A stretch of 64,000 nucleotides of DNA from Nitrospiraceae bacterium (GTDB taxonomy: Bacteria; Nitrospirota; Nitrospiria; Nitrospirales; Nitrospiraceae). The stretch covers positions 1 to 64,000 of the forward strand of contig CAKKRE010000021.1 of NCBI GenBank assembly GCA_919902505.1, read 5' to 3'. Positions 24,108 through 32,613 of the stretch are shown here, one piece after another. A program made the position numbers and the translations under genes. A model generated the notes under the pieces. It did no database searches, was not told the origin of the DNA, and saw only the letters and a list, made by a program, of their open reading frames with translations. The number at the start of each line of letters is the position of its first letter. The stretch's first letter is position 1.

Positions 24108-26858
24108 ATGCAACGTATCCGTCCACTCCACATGCCGCCCTCTCGTGACGAGGCTCCCGACTCCGGTCATGTCGTCTTAAGCGACGGCACAACGGCGCTC
24201 CTGCGCATCGCGCAGCCGTCCGACGCGGATGAATTGCAGCGCTTCGTCGAGCGCCTCTCGCCGGAAGCCAGACGCCACCGGTTTTTCTCCGAAACTGCGC
24301 CACCCGCCGAGGTGATCCGCACACTCTGCGACCCATCAGACCCGCGGCGTAGCCTCACCGTGATTGCCCTTCGCCGGCAGGACGGCGACCTTCGTGTCAT
24401 CGCGTCCGGGTCGTATCATGCGCGGGACCCGCACCAGGCCGAAGTGGCCATGGCCGTAGACGATCGGCTCCATGGGCATGGTCTGGGCACGCTGCTCCTG
24501 GAGCGATTGGCGCTGCTGGCGATCCGCCACGGCTTCACCAGACTTTGGGCCATCACCCATGCCGACAATGTGGCCATGCGCGAGGTGTTCGCCTCCTCCG
24601 GACTGCCCATGGAAGAACATGTCGAAGGCGGCGACATGGAGGTCGAGCTCTCGCTGACACCGACCGACCGGAGCGTGCGCCAATCCGAGTGGCGTGAACG
24701 GGTCGCCACCACGGCGTCGCTCCGGCCCCTCTTCCATCCTCAGGCCGTCGCCGTGATCGGCGCCTCGCGCACTCCCCAGAGTATCGGCTACCGGTTGCTC
24801 GACGCACTGAGCAGCAACGGCTTTCACGGCCGCTGTTACGCGATCAATCCGCATGCCGCCACCATCGCCGGCATGCCAACCTATCCGTCGGTTCGTGCAC
24901 TGCCGGAACCGGTCGATCTGGCCGTCATCGCCGTCCCCAAAGACGCCGTCCTCTCTGTCGTGGACGACTGCGCGGCGACCGGTGTCCGCGCACTCGTGGT
25001 CATCACCGCCGGGTTCGCCGAAGTCGGAGCAGATGGACGCCGTTTACAAGACCAGCTCCTCGAGAAGGTTCGGCAACAGGGCCTGCGCATGGTCGGCCCC
25101 AATTGTTTCGGTATCTTGAACACCGATCCGGCCGTACGGCTCAACGCCACCTTCACCTCCACGTTTCCCCTCGCCGGCTCGATTGCCATGTCGTCACAAA
25201 GCGGCGCCCTGGGGTTGGCCCTGCTCGCCGCGTCCGAACGATTGCAGCTCGGTCTGTCCACCTTCGTCAGCGTCGGCAACAAGGCAGATGTGTCGGTCAA
25301 CGACCTCCTGCAATACTGGGAGAACGATCCCGCAACCAACGTCATCCTGCTGTATGTGGAATCGTTCGGCAATCCGAGGCGGTTTGCACAGATCGCCCGT
25401 CGGGTCAGTCGCAACAAGCCGATCGTCGTCCTGAAAGCAGGCCGTACCTCTTCGGGCAAACGCGCCGCAGGATCCCACACGGCTGCGCTGGCCGCCAATG
25501 ATGTCGGGGTGGAAGCCCTGTTTCAGCAGACCGGGATCCTGCGCGCCGAGACGCTCGAAGACATGTTCGCATTGGCGGCAGGCCTCTCGGATCAACCGCT
25601 GCCGAAGGGCAACCGCGTCGGGATCATCACGAACGCCGGCGGGCCGGCCATCCTCTGCGCCGATGCCTGCGAGGCGAGCGGCCTGGATGTCCCTGAATTG
25701 TCGCAAGCGACCATGACTCACCTGGCCTCGTTTCTGCCGCCGGCTGCGGCCTTGCGCAACCCGGTCGACCTGATCGCCTCGGCCGACCCCGAGCAATACG
25801 CTCAAGCCATTACCGCGCTGTTGAAATCCGACGATATCGATGCCCTCATCGTTCTCTACATTGCCGTCACCGCCACCGATGTGGACCCGATCGCCGAAGG
25901 CATCAAGAAGGGCATCCTCGAAGCGCGAGCCACGGCCTCCATCAAGAAACCGATCTATATCGGGTGGATGGTGGAAACGGATCGCGAGCGGAGATTTTCC
26001 TTCGTGAACGAAACTATCCCCACCTTTGCACTGCCGGAACTTCCCGCGCGCGCCCTGGGGAAAATCGCCGGATATGTGCAGTGGCGAGAGCGCCCCGCCG
26101 GCATGGTGCCGGACTTCGACGATCTGGACCTCCCGACCGTGACCCGCATCTGCCATCACGCCCTGGCCGCACGCGGAGACGGCTGGCTGACGACAGCCGA
26201 AACGCGCGCCGTCTTGAGCGCCATGGCGATTCCCCTTCCGCCAGGCGGCGTCGCAACCGGCGCTGATGAAGCGGCTTTACTTGCCGAACAGATCGGGTTT
26301 CCGGTCGCCGTGAAGCTGGCGTCCCATACACTCGTCCATAAAACGGAGATCGGCGGGGTGCATCTGAACCTCAACACGAAGGCTGAGGTTCGCCGCGCGG
26401 TTGAACAGATCGCCGCACGGCTCGCGCAGGATCAGAGCCTTGAAGCCATGGAAGGGGTACTGGTCCAACCGATGGTGACCGGCGGCGTCGAGGTGATGGC
26501 GGGCATGGTCCAGGATCCCTCATTCGGTCCCCTGATCGGTTTTGGACTGGGCGGGATTCACGTCGAAATTCTAGGAGACGTGCGCTTCCGCATCACGCCG
26601 TTGACGGAATTGGACGGCGCCGATCTGATCCGCAGCATCAAAGGCTATCGTCTGCTGCAAGGCTATCGCGGCCATCCCCCCGCTGACGTGGACGCGATTC
26701 AGGAATTGCTGCTCCGGCTCTCGCGGCTGGTCGAAGAGGTGCCGGAGATCGTGGAACTGGATCTGAATCCGATCTTCGCCATGCCGCCCGGCCAGGGCTG
26801 CCGGATCGTGGATGCGAGGATCAGGGTGGGAACGAGTGTTGCGAGATGGAGTGGTTAA
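24108..26858 (+). CDS. GNAT acetyltransferase fused to ADP-forming acyl-CoA synthetase
   Basis: This 916-residue protein combines an N-terminal GNAT domain (about residues 20-185; acetyl-CoA loop near HGHGLGTLLLERL) with a CoA-binding domain (VIGASRTPQSIGYRLLDAL near 222). A succinyl-CoA-ligase-like domain with the catalytic-histidine segment GSHTAALAAND and a C-terminal ATP-grasp domain (about 690-900) complete it. Pat/YfiQ proteins have the same domains with GNAT at the C-terminus, and reversed orders are also known. It may acetylate lysines, such as that of the acetyl-CoA synthetase at 12438, or interconvert acetyl-CoA and acetate with ATP. It starts three bases after the previous gene. 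Confidence 0.83.
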   Translation: MQRIRPLHMPPSRDEAPDSGHVVLSDGTTALLRIAQPSDADELQRFVERLSPEARRHRFFSETAPPAEVIRTLCDPSDPRRSLTVIALRRQDGDLRVIASGSYHARDPHQAEVAMAVDDRLHGHGLGTLLLERLALLAIRHGFTRLWAITHADNVAMREVFASSGLPMEEHVEGGDMEVELSLTPTDRSVRQSEWRERVATTASLRPLFHPQAVAVIGASRTPQSIGYRLLDALSSNGFHGRCYAINPHAATIAGMPTYPSVRALPEPVDLAVIAVPKDAVLSVVDDCAATGVRALVVITAGFAEVGADGRRLQDQLLEKVRQQGLRMVGPNCFGILNTDPAVRLNATFTSTFPLAGSIAMSSQSGALGLALLAASERLQLGLSTFVSVGNKADVSVNDLLQYWENDPATNVILLYVESFGNPRRFAQIARRVSRNKPIVVLKAGRTSSGKRAAGSHTAALAANDVGVEALFQQTGILRAETLEDMFALAAGLSDQPLPKGNRVGIITNAGGPAILCADACEASGLDVPELSQATMTHLASFLPPAAALRNPVDLIASADPEQYAQAITALLKSDDIDALIVLYIAVTATDVDPIAEGIKKGILEARATASIKKPIYIGWMVETDRERRFSFVNETIPTFALPELPARALGKIAGYVQWRERPAGMVPDFDDLDLPTVTRICHHALAARGDGWLTTAETRAVLSAMAIPLPPGGVATGADEAALLAEQIGFPVAVKLASHTLVHKTEIGGVHLNLNTKAEVRRAVEQIAARLAQDQSLEAMEGVLVQPMVTGGVEVMAGMVQDPSFGPLIGFGLGGIHVEILGDVRFRITPLTELDGADLIRSIKGYRLLQGYRGHPPADVDAIQELLLRLSRLVEEVPEIVELDLNPIFAMPPGQGCRIVDARIRVGTSVARWSG

Positions 26859-26898
26859 ACAAGTCGGAGAAGATCAGTATTCTAATTTGAGCACAGCA

Positions 26899-27423
26899 TT
26901 AATCCACTGAGCTTTGACCATTCAACTCGGCTGAACGTTTTGAAATCTGCGCCTCCACCTCAGCACGTGTCACCCGTAACTGATCGAGAACCTTGTATAC
27001 GACCCTTTCAAGCTCTGTAGCCGAGTTCCTAAATAAGGAAGCTGCCATTTGAAGCTCGCGAGTGGCGTCCGTCAACCTCTCGACGTCCGAAAGCGGTGAA
27101 TCATTAGGTCGAAAGAAGCCGTGTACAATTCGTTTCCTGACATTTCTCACTTCGGTAAGGTTCAAAAGTAGACTCTCTGATGATGGCAAGTTCTTATGCG
27201 ACTTCACCGCTTTGAAAAGCTCCCCCAGTGTCAGCCTGCCGAAACTGTCATGCAGCGTGGGCCAATCATGATGCTTATCAGTGCCTCGCATAGACTCCAT
27301 AGAGAGAGCAGTAGCAAGAACCTGCAACAACATTTCTATCGTCTGCGCTTCAGACAAGGCGAAACCAAACCAAGCATAGGCATCCCACTCCTCCTTGGTA
27401 GCCCATTCGGGATCGTTGAACAC
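26899..27423 (-). CDS. HEPN-like protein
   Basis: This 174-residue all-helical protein contains EVRNVRKRIVHGFF near residue 95, an R-x4-H arrangement typical of HEPN ribonucleases and of RES/MAE_28990-type helical proteins. No nucleotidyltransferase partner is adjacent, unlike most MNT-HEPN pairs. The start is GTG with a weak AAGG upstream. GC content is lower than that of both neighbouring core genes, and the gene lies next to a HigBA pair, so this is probably an acquired defence or stress gene. The RNase activity is a guess from one motif. Confidence 0.55.
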   Translation of the reverse strand: MFNDPEWATKEEWDAYAWFGFALSEAQTIEMLLQVLATALSMESMRGTDKHHDWPTLHDSFGRLTLGELFKAVKSHKNLPSSESLLLNLTEVRNVRKRIVHGFFRPNDSPLSDVERLTDATRELQMAASLFRNSATELERVVYKVLDQLRVTRAEVEAQISKRSAELNGQSSVD

Positions 27424-27525
27424 TCGACTTAGTAACCTTTCAATTCAGGCCATTCTATGCGCTGCCAACCAATCAGTTGGGATTGATATAGGTGGCACCT
27501 CTAACCCCTGCCGGAATTCTACGAT

Positions 27526-27876
27526 TCACGCCGCACTCCGATTAAAGGAACGAGGCCGTCGGGATTTTGGGGCAGTAATTCGTCGCGTCGGCTCCGCGTG
27601 CAACTTCAGCCCCAACGCTCTCAAGACCTTGAGGATCGTATCGAAACCTGGACTCCGCTCGCCGGAGAGCGCCTTGTACAGGCTCTCACGAGACAGCCCC
27701 GCATCCTGCGCAACCTGCGCCATGCCCTTGGCGCGGGCAATATCGCCCAGTGCCTTGGCAATGAAAGCCGCGTCGCCATCGGCCTCCTCCAAGCAGGCCT
27801 CCAAGTACGCAGCCATCTCCTCCGGAGTCCGCAGATGCTCGGCTACGTCATATTTGGTAGTTGTAACCTTCTTCAC
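27526..27876 (-). CDS. HigA-like antitoxin (COG3636)
   Basis: This 116-residue protein has a helix-turn-helix near residues 53-95 (MAQVAQDAGLSRESLYKALSGERSPGFDTILKVLRALGLKL). This is the signature of the COG3636 addiction-module antitoxins that pair with Gp49/HigB-like toxins. The start is GTG 27876 with TAGGAG ahead of it, inside the end of the toxin gene. The toxin-first gene order is usual for this family. It should neutralise the RelE-like product and repress the operon. Confidence 0.82.
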   Translation of the reverse strand: MKKVTTTKYDVAEHLRTPEEMAAYLEACLEEADGDAAFIAKALGDIARAKGMAQVAQDAGLSRESLYKALSGERSPGFDTILKVLRALGLKLHAEPTRRITAPKSRRPRSFNRSAA

Positions 27877-27885
27877 GATGCACTC

Positions 27886-28176
27886 CTATAAACTCCGTGC
27901 CAACCGCAAGGCTGTTCGGATATCGGCATCCTGTGTCCGCTTATCGCCGCCGGCCAGCAGCACAATAACCTCACGGCCACGTTTTGTGAAATACACACGA
28001 TAGCCGGGGCCGTAGTCGATTCGCATCTCAGAAACGCCTTCCCCCACCGATTTCGCATCGCCCGCAGTCCCTGTACCGAGCCGCTCTATTCGAACCTGAA
28101 CGCGCGCACGTGCACGCATGTCACGAAGTCCATCGAGCCACTTAGCGAACGTCTTGGTCTTCCGGATCTCGAACAT
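27886..28176 (-). CDS. HigB/RelE-like toxin (COG3657)
   Basis: This 96-residue basic protein of the RelE superfamily starts MFEIRKTKTFAKWLDGLRD and has the family core MRIDYGPGYRVYFTKRGREVIVLLAGGDKRTQDADIRTA. Relatives cleave mRNA at the ribosome. The conserved Arg, Tyr and Lys residues around GPGYRVYF and GDKRTQ are present. The start is ATG 28176, and the antitoxin gene follows after nine bases. The pair is intact and lies in the lower-GC insertion between the acyl-CoA synthetase gene and the POR operon. Confidence 0.85.
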   Translation of the reverse strand: MFEIRKTKTFAKWLDGLRDMRARARVQVRIERLGTGTAGDAKSVGEGVSEMRIDYGPGYRVYFTKRGREVIVLLAGGDKRTQDADIRTALRLARSL

Positions 28177-28196
28177 GCAGAACTGTATCCAACTGG

Positions 28197-28772
28197 CTAC
28201 AGTCTGTCAACAGTCCTATCCGGCGTCAATGTGTCCACCTCCGCTCCAGCCGCCGCCGCACGCGCCTCGCAATCACCGGTGGAAGACTCCGGATTGCGTC
28301 CTTCTTCATCCCACACCCGCCGTCTTGCTCCGACATGCGTCAGCAGACACTCCGCCGTCGCAAGAAGATCCTGCACCTGGCGAGCCGAACTGTCGGCATA
28401 ATGCGCCAGGTCGAAGATCGGGATCTGGAGACAGACTTCGGCGCGATTTTTTCGCTCCGGGGAGAAGACGATGCGATGCGCGGGAGGCTGCGGATGCTCG
28501 CAGGGCTTCAGAAGATCCAACGTCTGAAAAAACACCCGGCAGAGCCGTTGCAGGTCGCCAAGAATTTCACGATGCTCGGCATCGTCATTGAGCGGCAGCT
28601 GGGTCGGATCGTGAAACGCCGCATAGAGGTTCAGCTGGAATCCAATCTGGACCACATTGCCGGCGCCGGTCTTCACATAAAACGGGTCGTGATCGAAACA
28701 GACTTTTCGCATCACGATCATGTCGCGCAGGGCTTGCTCGGTGGAAAAGGCTTGTTCGAGATTCAATCGCAT
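28197..28772 (-). CDS. hypothetical protein downstream of the POR operon
   Basis: This 191-residue soluble protein has no recognised domain. It has an even mix of helices and strands, starts MRLNLEQAFSTEQALRDMIV and ends in an Ala/Glu-rich tail. It lacks cysteines in CxxC arrangement. A GGAG precedes ATG 28772. It is the last gene on the minus strand before the HigBA insertion and follows the cytochrome remnant. I cannot say more about its role. Confidence 0.5.
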   Translation of the reverse strand: MRLNLEQAFSTEQALRDMIVMRKVCFDHDPFYVKTGAGNVVQIGFQLNLYAAFHDPTQLPLNDDAEHREILGDLQRLCRVFFQTLDLLKPCEHPQPPAHRIVFSPERKNRAEVCLQIPIFDLAHYADSSARQVQDLLATAECLLTHVGARRRVWDEEGRNPESSTGDCEARAAAAGAEVDTLTPDRTVDRL

Positions 28773-28793
28773 CGTCACTCCATCATGCTCTCT

Positions 28794-28955
28794 TCAGGAT
28801 GCTCCCCTGCCGTGACAGGCAAGGCACTCGGCTATGCGACCAGGCTGATGCGCACCACGTCCCTTTTCATACAACCGCCGCACGATCGGCTCGTCTCTCA
28901 GCAGGCTGCGAAGAAACTCAATGATGGCGCCATACGCTCTGAGTCCCCGCGAGGT
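28794..28955 (-). pseudogene. C-terminal fragment of a c-type cytochrome
   Basis: The minus-strand frame reads ...LLRDEPIVRRLYEKGRG then AHQPGRIAECLACHGRG and a stop, with a heme site CLACH. It has no start codon in a sensible place. Its left part runs into ACGTTTCACG-type repeats. The last 20 residues resemble the end of the diheme cytochrome encoded next (KGVHGPGRFADCLRCHAGG). It therefore appears to be a truncated paralogue of that gene. Confidence 0.55.
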
Positions 28956-28997
28956 ACGTTTCACGTTTTACGTTTCACGTCTCACGGTTCACGCTGC
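28955..28997. repeat. ACGTTTCACG-type repeats
   Basis: Consecutive words TACGTTTCACGTTTTACG and TTTCACGTCTCACGGTTCAC adjoin the broken end of the cytochrome fragment. The same repeat family occurs at 16356, 43319 and 62420. The repeats may mark the truncation point. Confidence 0.6.
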
Positions 28998-29014
28998 ACC
29001 GGCAGCTCTCTGAC

Positions 29015-29401
29015 TTACTTCCGGTACTTTTCCACGCCCTTATTACCCCCGGCATGGCACCGCAGACAATCGGCGAATCGTCCGGGGCCATGAACCCCCT
29101 TGGCCTTGGCCTTGAGTTCTTGGACCAATGCATTGTCCAGGACTTGCGGACTCAACGTCCCCTCTTTGCCCGCTCGATGACAATCCAGGCAGGTGGCAGC
29201 GCCGGTCGCTCGAAAGATCAAATCGCTGTGCGGATTGGCCACCATGCCACCGGTATCAGCTATCGTCCACGCCATCGACGGCCCCTCCGCCTCCGACGCA
29301 ATCACACCACCGTACGGCACCGCATAGGTCCATCGCGGCACTGCGGCTACGACCAGCAGTCCCAGGATGCACAAAGCAGCACCCAGGCCCGGGCGACTCA
29401 T
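29015..29401 (-). CDS. diheme c-type cytochrome
   Basis: This 128-residue protein has an N-terminal hydrophobic segment (residues 8-25) and two heme motifs, CLDCH near 72 and CLRCH near 112. The heme domains are small, as in NapB/NrfB-like or other multiheme carriers. It is likely anchored on the periplasmic side. ATG 29401 overlaps the hemerythrin stop as ATGA, which fixes the start; a TTG at 29419 would be inside that gene. The context suggests a redox partner of the hemerythrin and cytochrome c'-like protein. Confidence 0.8.
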   Translation of the reverse strand: MSRPGLGAALCILGLLVVAAVPRWTYAVPYGGVIASEAEGPSMAWTIADTGGMVANPHSDLIFRATGAATCLDCHRAGKEGTLSPQVLDNALVQELKAKAKGVHGPGRFADCLRCHAGGNKGVEKYRK

Positions 29402-29880
29402 GAGTGCCCACTCCCGCAACTGGTCCGGTATCGTTCTTCAGGAATGTCTTTCATCGCTTGGTACAACTCCGCCCGTTCCTGATCGCTGATCACCTGATCG
29501 ATCGAGGGGTAGAGAATCCGTTCTTCCTTCATGTTGTGGGGCTTCAGAATCTCCAACAAGCGCTGCTCGTCCCGATCGCTGTCCGGATCCTGGGCCTGCA
29601 CCTTCTGGTGAATCGCCTCCAGGCAATCGCCGATCATCCGATGCTCGGTTCGCATGACCTGCGTCGGACCTCCCTCCGCCATGCCGGAATTCTCCTCCCA
29701 CTTGGGAAACAGCACATCCTCTTCCCAGACGATGTGGCGTTGCAGCCCGAACTTGAAAGCAACGAACGCCTCCTTGGCCTGGGCGAAATCCTTACGCTTC
29801 TGTTCCTGAAACGTCGTGAACAGGGCATCGAGACGGTCGTGGTCCTGCTCGAACGTGACACTGATTTTTCCGTCGGACAT
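29398..29880 (-). CDS. hemerythrin-like HHE domain protein
   Basis: This 160-residue four-helix protein has the diiron ligand pattern of hemerythrin HHE domains: His in EQDHDRLD (about 14), His/Glu in RHIVWEEDVLFP (about 49-54), His in RTEHRMIG (about 80) and His/Glu in HNMKEERILYP (about 116-121). Such proteins bind oxygen or NO, or serve in Fe-S repair. There is no signal peptide, so it is cytoplasmic. It lies between a cytochrome c'-like lipoprotein and a diheme cytochrome, downstream of oxygen-sensitive POR. Confidence 0.85.
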   Translation of the reverse strand: MSDGKISVTFEQDHDRLDALFTTFQEQKRKDFAQAKEAFVAFKFGLQRHIVWEEDVLFPKWEENSGMAEGGPTQVMRTEHRMIGDCLEAIHQKVQAQDPDSDRDEQRLLEILKPHNMKEERILYPSIDQVISDQERAELYQAMKDIPEERYRTSCGSGHS

Positions 29881-29894
29881 GCGGCTCTCCTTGG

Positions 29895-30371
29895 TTATGA
29901 ACTACGCAGTTTGTACTCCAGGTGACAGGCGACGCAGGCTTTCAGCACATGGTTTAACTGTGGCAGGATCTGCTTCAGATCCCGCGACGGCATCGCATCG
30001 GCCAGCTTTTCCGCGGCTTCATGATGCGCCATCGCCAGATCATGGTAGGCCGGCGGAAAGTTCTCCGGCTGCTGGCGAGCCATCGCGTGCCGGTGTATAA
30101 AAAATCCCAAGTGCGTTTCGGTCAATCCTTGCGCAAGCTTGTAGTCCTCTTCCGCCAACGCCGCCACGATCGCCTGGATCGTTTCCAGATGTTGCAACAT
30201 GACGGCGCGATGTTCCTGACGAGCCTCGGCATCGAGTTGCACCGGCGTACGCACATCCGGCAAATGAACCGGCGTGACCCCGGTGATGCCGGATGCGGTC
30301 TTCTGTTCTGCACAGCCGCTCGCGAGGAGAGCCGCCAGACACGCCATCGAAAAAACGACGGATCGAATCAT
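29895..30371 (-). CDS. cytochrome c'-like lipoprotein
   Basis: This 158-residue protein has a lipoprotein signal (LLASGC, cysteine near residue 20) and a helical body ending in CVACHLEYKLR. A C-terminal CxxCH in a four-helix bundle is the cytochrome c' or c556 arrangement, often binding NO. ATG 30371 overlaps the POR beta stop as ATGA; the longer reading lies within that gene. It would be anchored in the outer or inner membrane facing the periplasm. The coupling with POR is unexpected and is discussed in the findings. Confidence 0.8.
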   Translation of the reverse strand: MIRSVVFSMACLAALLASGCAEQKTASGITGVTPVHLPDVRTPVQLDAEARQEHRAVMLQHLETIQAIVAALAEEDYKLAQGLTETHLGFFIHRHAMARQQPENFPPAYHDLAMAHHEAAEKLADAMPSRDLKQILPQLNHVLKACVACHLEYKLRSS

Positions 30372-31306
30372 GTTCCCTCCCTGGTTGCCCGCACCCAATA
30401 GGCGTCCACGCGCGCTTGAATGTGCTGAATTGTATCCGTCTGCACGGTCGGTTCAAACAGGTGCCGAAAGCGCCCTTGTAACGTGAGATAGGATTCGACC
30501 GGCTTGCGCTTCGGAATGTACGTGTGGGTAACCACTCCATTGATGGCTTCCTTCAGGGGCCAGAGCCCGGTCTCAACCGCCAGCTTGGCAACCTCCGGAG
30601 TTTCCGCCGGATCGTACAACCAGCCGGTCGGACAGGCGGCTAACGCGAGGAACATCTTGGGCCCCGGAAAAGCGGCCGCCCGTGCAAACTTCTCCTCCAG
30701 ATCGAGGGGATACCGCGGTGCCACAGTGGCGATATACGGCGGCTTGTGTGCGCGCCAGATCTCGAAGAGATCTTTCTTCTCTTGAGATGCCCCGCTCGGA
30801 TGCTGCAGGCTGCAGGGGGACGTCGCCGTTCGCGCACCGTAGGGTGTCGCCGGAGACAGTTGCATCCCGGTGTTGCCGTAGGCTTCGTTGTCGTAACAGA
30901 AATAATAAAAATCGAGTCCGCGATTCATAGCGCCAGAGGTGGACGACAGCGCCATGTCGTACGAGGAGCCGTCGCCTCCCAGCACCACGACTTTCAGGTT
31001 CTCGCTCTTCGGCAACCGTCCTTTTGCGATCAATACGTCCAACGCATCACGCACACCCTGTGCACCGGCAGGCGCGGAGCCCATCGTGGTATAGAGCCAT
31101 GAACCCTTGAACGACGTATACGGATAGGCCGCTAACATGGTGAAGCAGCCGGCGGCGTTCACATAGATCACATCGTCGCCGAGCACCTTCGCGGCAAGTC
31201 GCAACGACTCCAGCCCTCCACACCCGGCACAGAGCGCAGTACCCGGAAGCACGTGCTCCTCACCTGGAATCTGTTTGATCTTCTTAAACGTCTCTCGTTG
31301 CCACAT
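30368..31306 (-). CDS. porB: pyruvate:ferredoxin oxidoreductase beta subunit
   Basis: This 312-residue thiamine-diphosphate subunit of a 2-oxoacid:ferredoxin oxidoreductase has GTALCAGCGGLESLRLAAK near residue 22, VNAAGCFTMLAAYP, and the ThDP/Mg motif VVVLGGDGSSYDMALSS. Four cysteines of the beta-subunit cluster are visible (LCAGCGG, AGCF and YYFCYDN among them). The enzyme couples pyruvate and acetyl-CoA through ferredoxin, a carbon-fixing step in the reductive TCA cycle. The beta gene follows alpha and gamma-delta on the minus strand. That the substrate is pyruvate rather than 2-oxoglutarate is likely but not proven. Confidence 0.88.
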   Translation of the reverse strand: MWQRETFKKIKQIPGEEHVLPGTALCAGCGGLESLRLAAKVLGDDVIYVNAAGCFTMLAAYPYTSFKGSWLYTTMGSAPAGAQGVRDALDVLIAKGRLPKSENLKVVVLGGDGSSYDMALSSTSGAMNRGLDFYYFCYDNEAYGNTGMQLSPATPYGARTATSPCSLQHPSGASQEKKDLFEIWRAHKPPYIATVAPRYPLDLEEKFARAAAFPGPKMFLALAACPTGWLYDPAETPEVAKLAVETGLWPLKEAINGVVTHTYIPKRKPVESYLTLQGRFRHLFEPTVQTDTIQHIQARVDAYWVRATREGT

Positions 31307-31371
31307 GCTGCAAAACCCTGCTGAGCTTATTGCGTATGGCGTATAGCCGGGGCTCTGTGATTTGCCATCAG

Positions 31372-32613
31372 CTATAAGCCATTAGCTCTTTGTGTCCCTG
31401 CCGCCACCATCTGCAGCTGAGTCATCTCACGATGCTCGGCTTGAGTGTAGAGGAGAACCGGACCGATCCCTTTTCCGCTGACTCCGGCTTTCGCCGTCTG
31501 CTCGAAGATCGCGCGAAACTCCCCCACCGACAGATTCTGTCCTCCGAGCCCTCCGATGAAGGAGCAGAGTGCCCGCGGCCGTTCCGCTTCATGATACAGA
31601 GACGCGGCAATTTCCTGAAAGAGAATGCCCCCCTGCCCCGGCGCGAGATTCTGATCCAACACGGCCACAGCGCGGCGGCCTCGCAAGGCGCCACGAATCG
31701 CATCGGCCGGCCAGGGGCGAATCATCCGGAGCCGCAACAAGCCTACCCGTTTACCCTCTTCCCTGGCTGCATCGACCGCCGCCTTGCCTGCGCTCGCAGA
31801 GGCATTCGTGATCACAAGCACATCCTCCGCATCATCCAACCGATACCCCTCGACCAGATCGTAGCGCCGACCGAATAATTGTTCGAAGGACGCGGCGGCC
31901 TCCCGATGTACCTCCAAGGCATTGATCGAGGCCAGATGCTGTTGATGCCGGAAATACGCATAGGGCGTTCCGCCGAGCACCGCCACCCCTAACGCATGCG
32001 GCGCCGACGCTTTGAATCCGAGATGAGCGGGACGGAACGGCGGCAGAAACTTCTGCACCTGCTCCGGATCCGGGAGACTCACAGGCTCCCGCGTGAATGA
32101 CAGCGAAAAGCCATCCAGATTCACGATCACCGGTAACATGACCCGCTCATCTTCTGCGATGCGATAGGCCATCAGAATCGAATCGAGCACCTCCTGACAG
32201 GTCTCGGCATGGATCTGCAGAAAACCGGAATCACGCGCCGCCAACACATCGTTATGATCCGACTCCAACGTAATGGGCGCAGCCAGCGCCCGGGACACGT
32301 TGACCAGCACGAGCGGCGCGCGCCAGCCGGAGACCGAATAGAGCACTTCGAAGGCATACAATAGCCCTTGGCTGGAGGTCGCCGTGAAGACTCGCGCCCC
32401 TGTCGCCTCGGCAGCGCCGGCCGCCGTCATCATCGAATGTTCCGAGTCCATGGTCACGAAACGCGCCGCTAGCTCACCGCCCTCACACCATTTAGCCAAC
32501 GCTTCCACAATCTCCGTTTGCGGCGTGATGGGAAACGCAGGAATGTAATCCACGTCGGCCAGTCTCACTCCCCAGGCTGCCGCCAGGTTGCCGGTCATCA
32601 TCTGGCTGTCCAT
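31372..32613 (-). CDS. porA: pyruvate:ferredoxin oxidoreductase alpha subunit
   Basis: This 413-residue alpha subunit supplies the catalytic pyrimidine-binding domain (AAWGVRLADVDYIPAFPITPQTEIVEALAKW, about residues 10-45) and domain II. The YPITPST-like segment FPITPQT is intact, as are TSSQGLLYAFEVL and the C-terminal AVLDQNLAPGQGG. ATG 32613 starts the conserved region and overlaps the end of the gamma-delta gene by 16 bases. The 65-base gap to porB holds degenerate repeats. The protein is of normal length. Confidence 0.88.
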   Translation of the reverse strand: MDSQMMTGNLAAAWGVRLADVDYIPAFPITPQTEIVEALAKWCEGGELAARFVTMDSEHSMMTAAGAAEATGARVFTATSSQGLLYAFEVLYSVSGWRAPLVLVNVSRALAAPITLESDHNDVLAARDSGFLQIHAETCQEVLDSILMAYRIAEDERVMLPVIVNLDGFSLSFTREPVSLPDPEQVQKFLPPFRPAHLGFKASAPHALGVAVLGGTPYAYFRHQQHLASINALEVHREAAASFEQLFGRRYDLVEGYRLDDAEDVLVITNASASAGKAAVDAAREEGKRVGLLRLRMIRPWPADAIRGALRGRRAVAVLDQNLAPGQGGILFQEIAASLYHEAERPRALCSFIGGLGGQNLSVGEFRAIFEQTAKAGVSGKGIGPVLLYTQAEHREMTQLQMVAAGTQRANGL

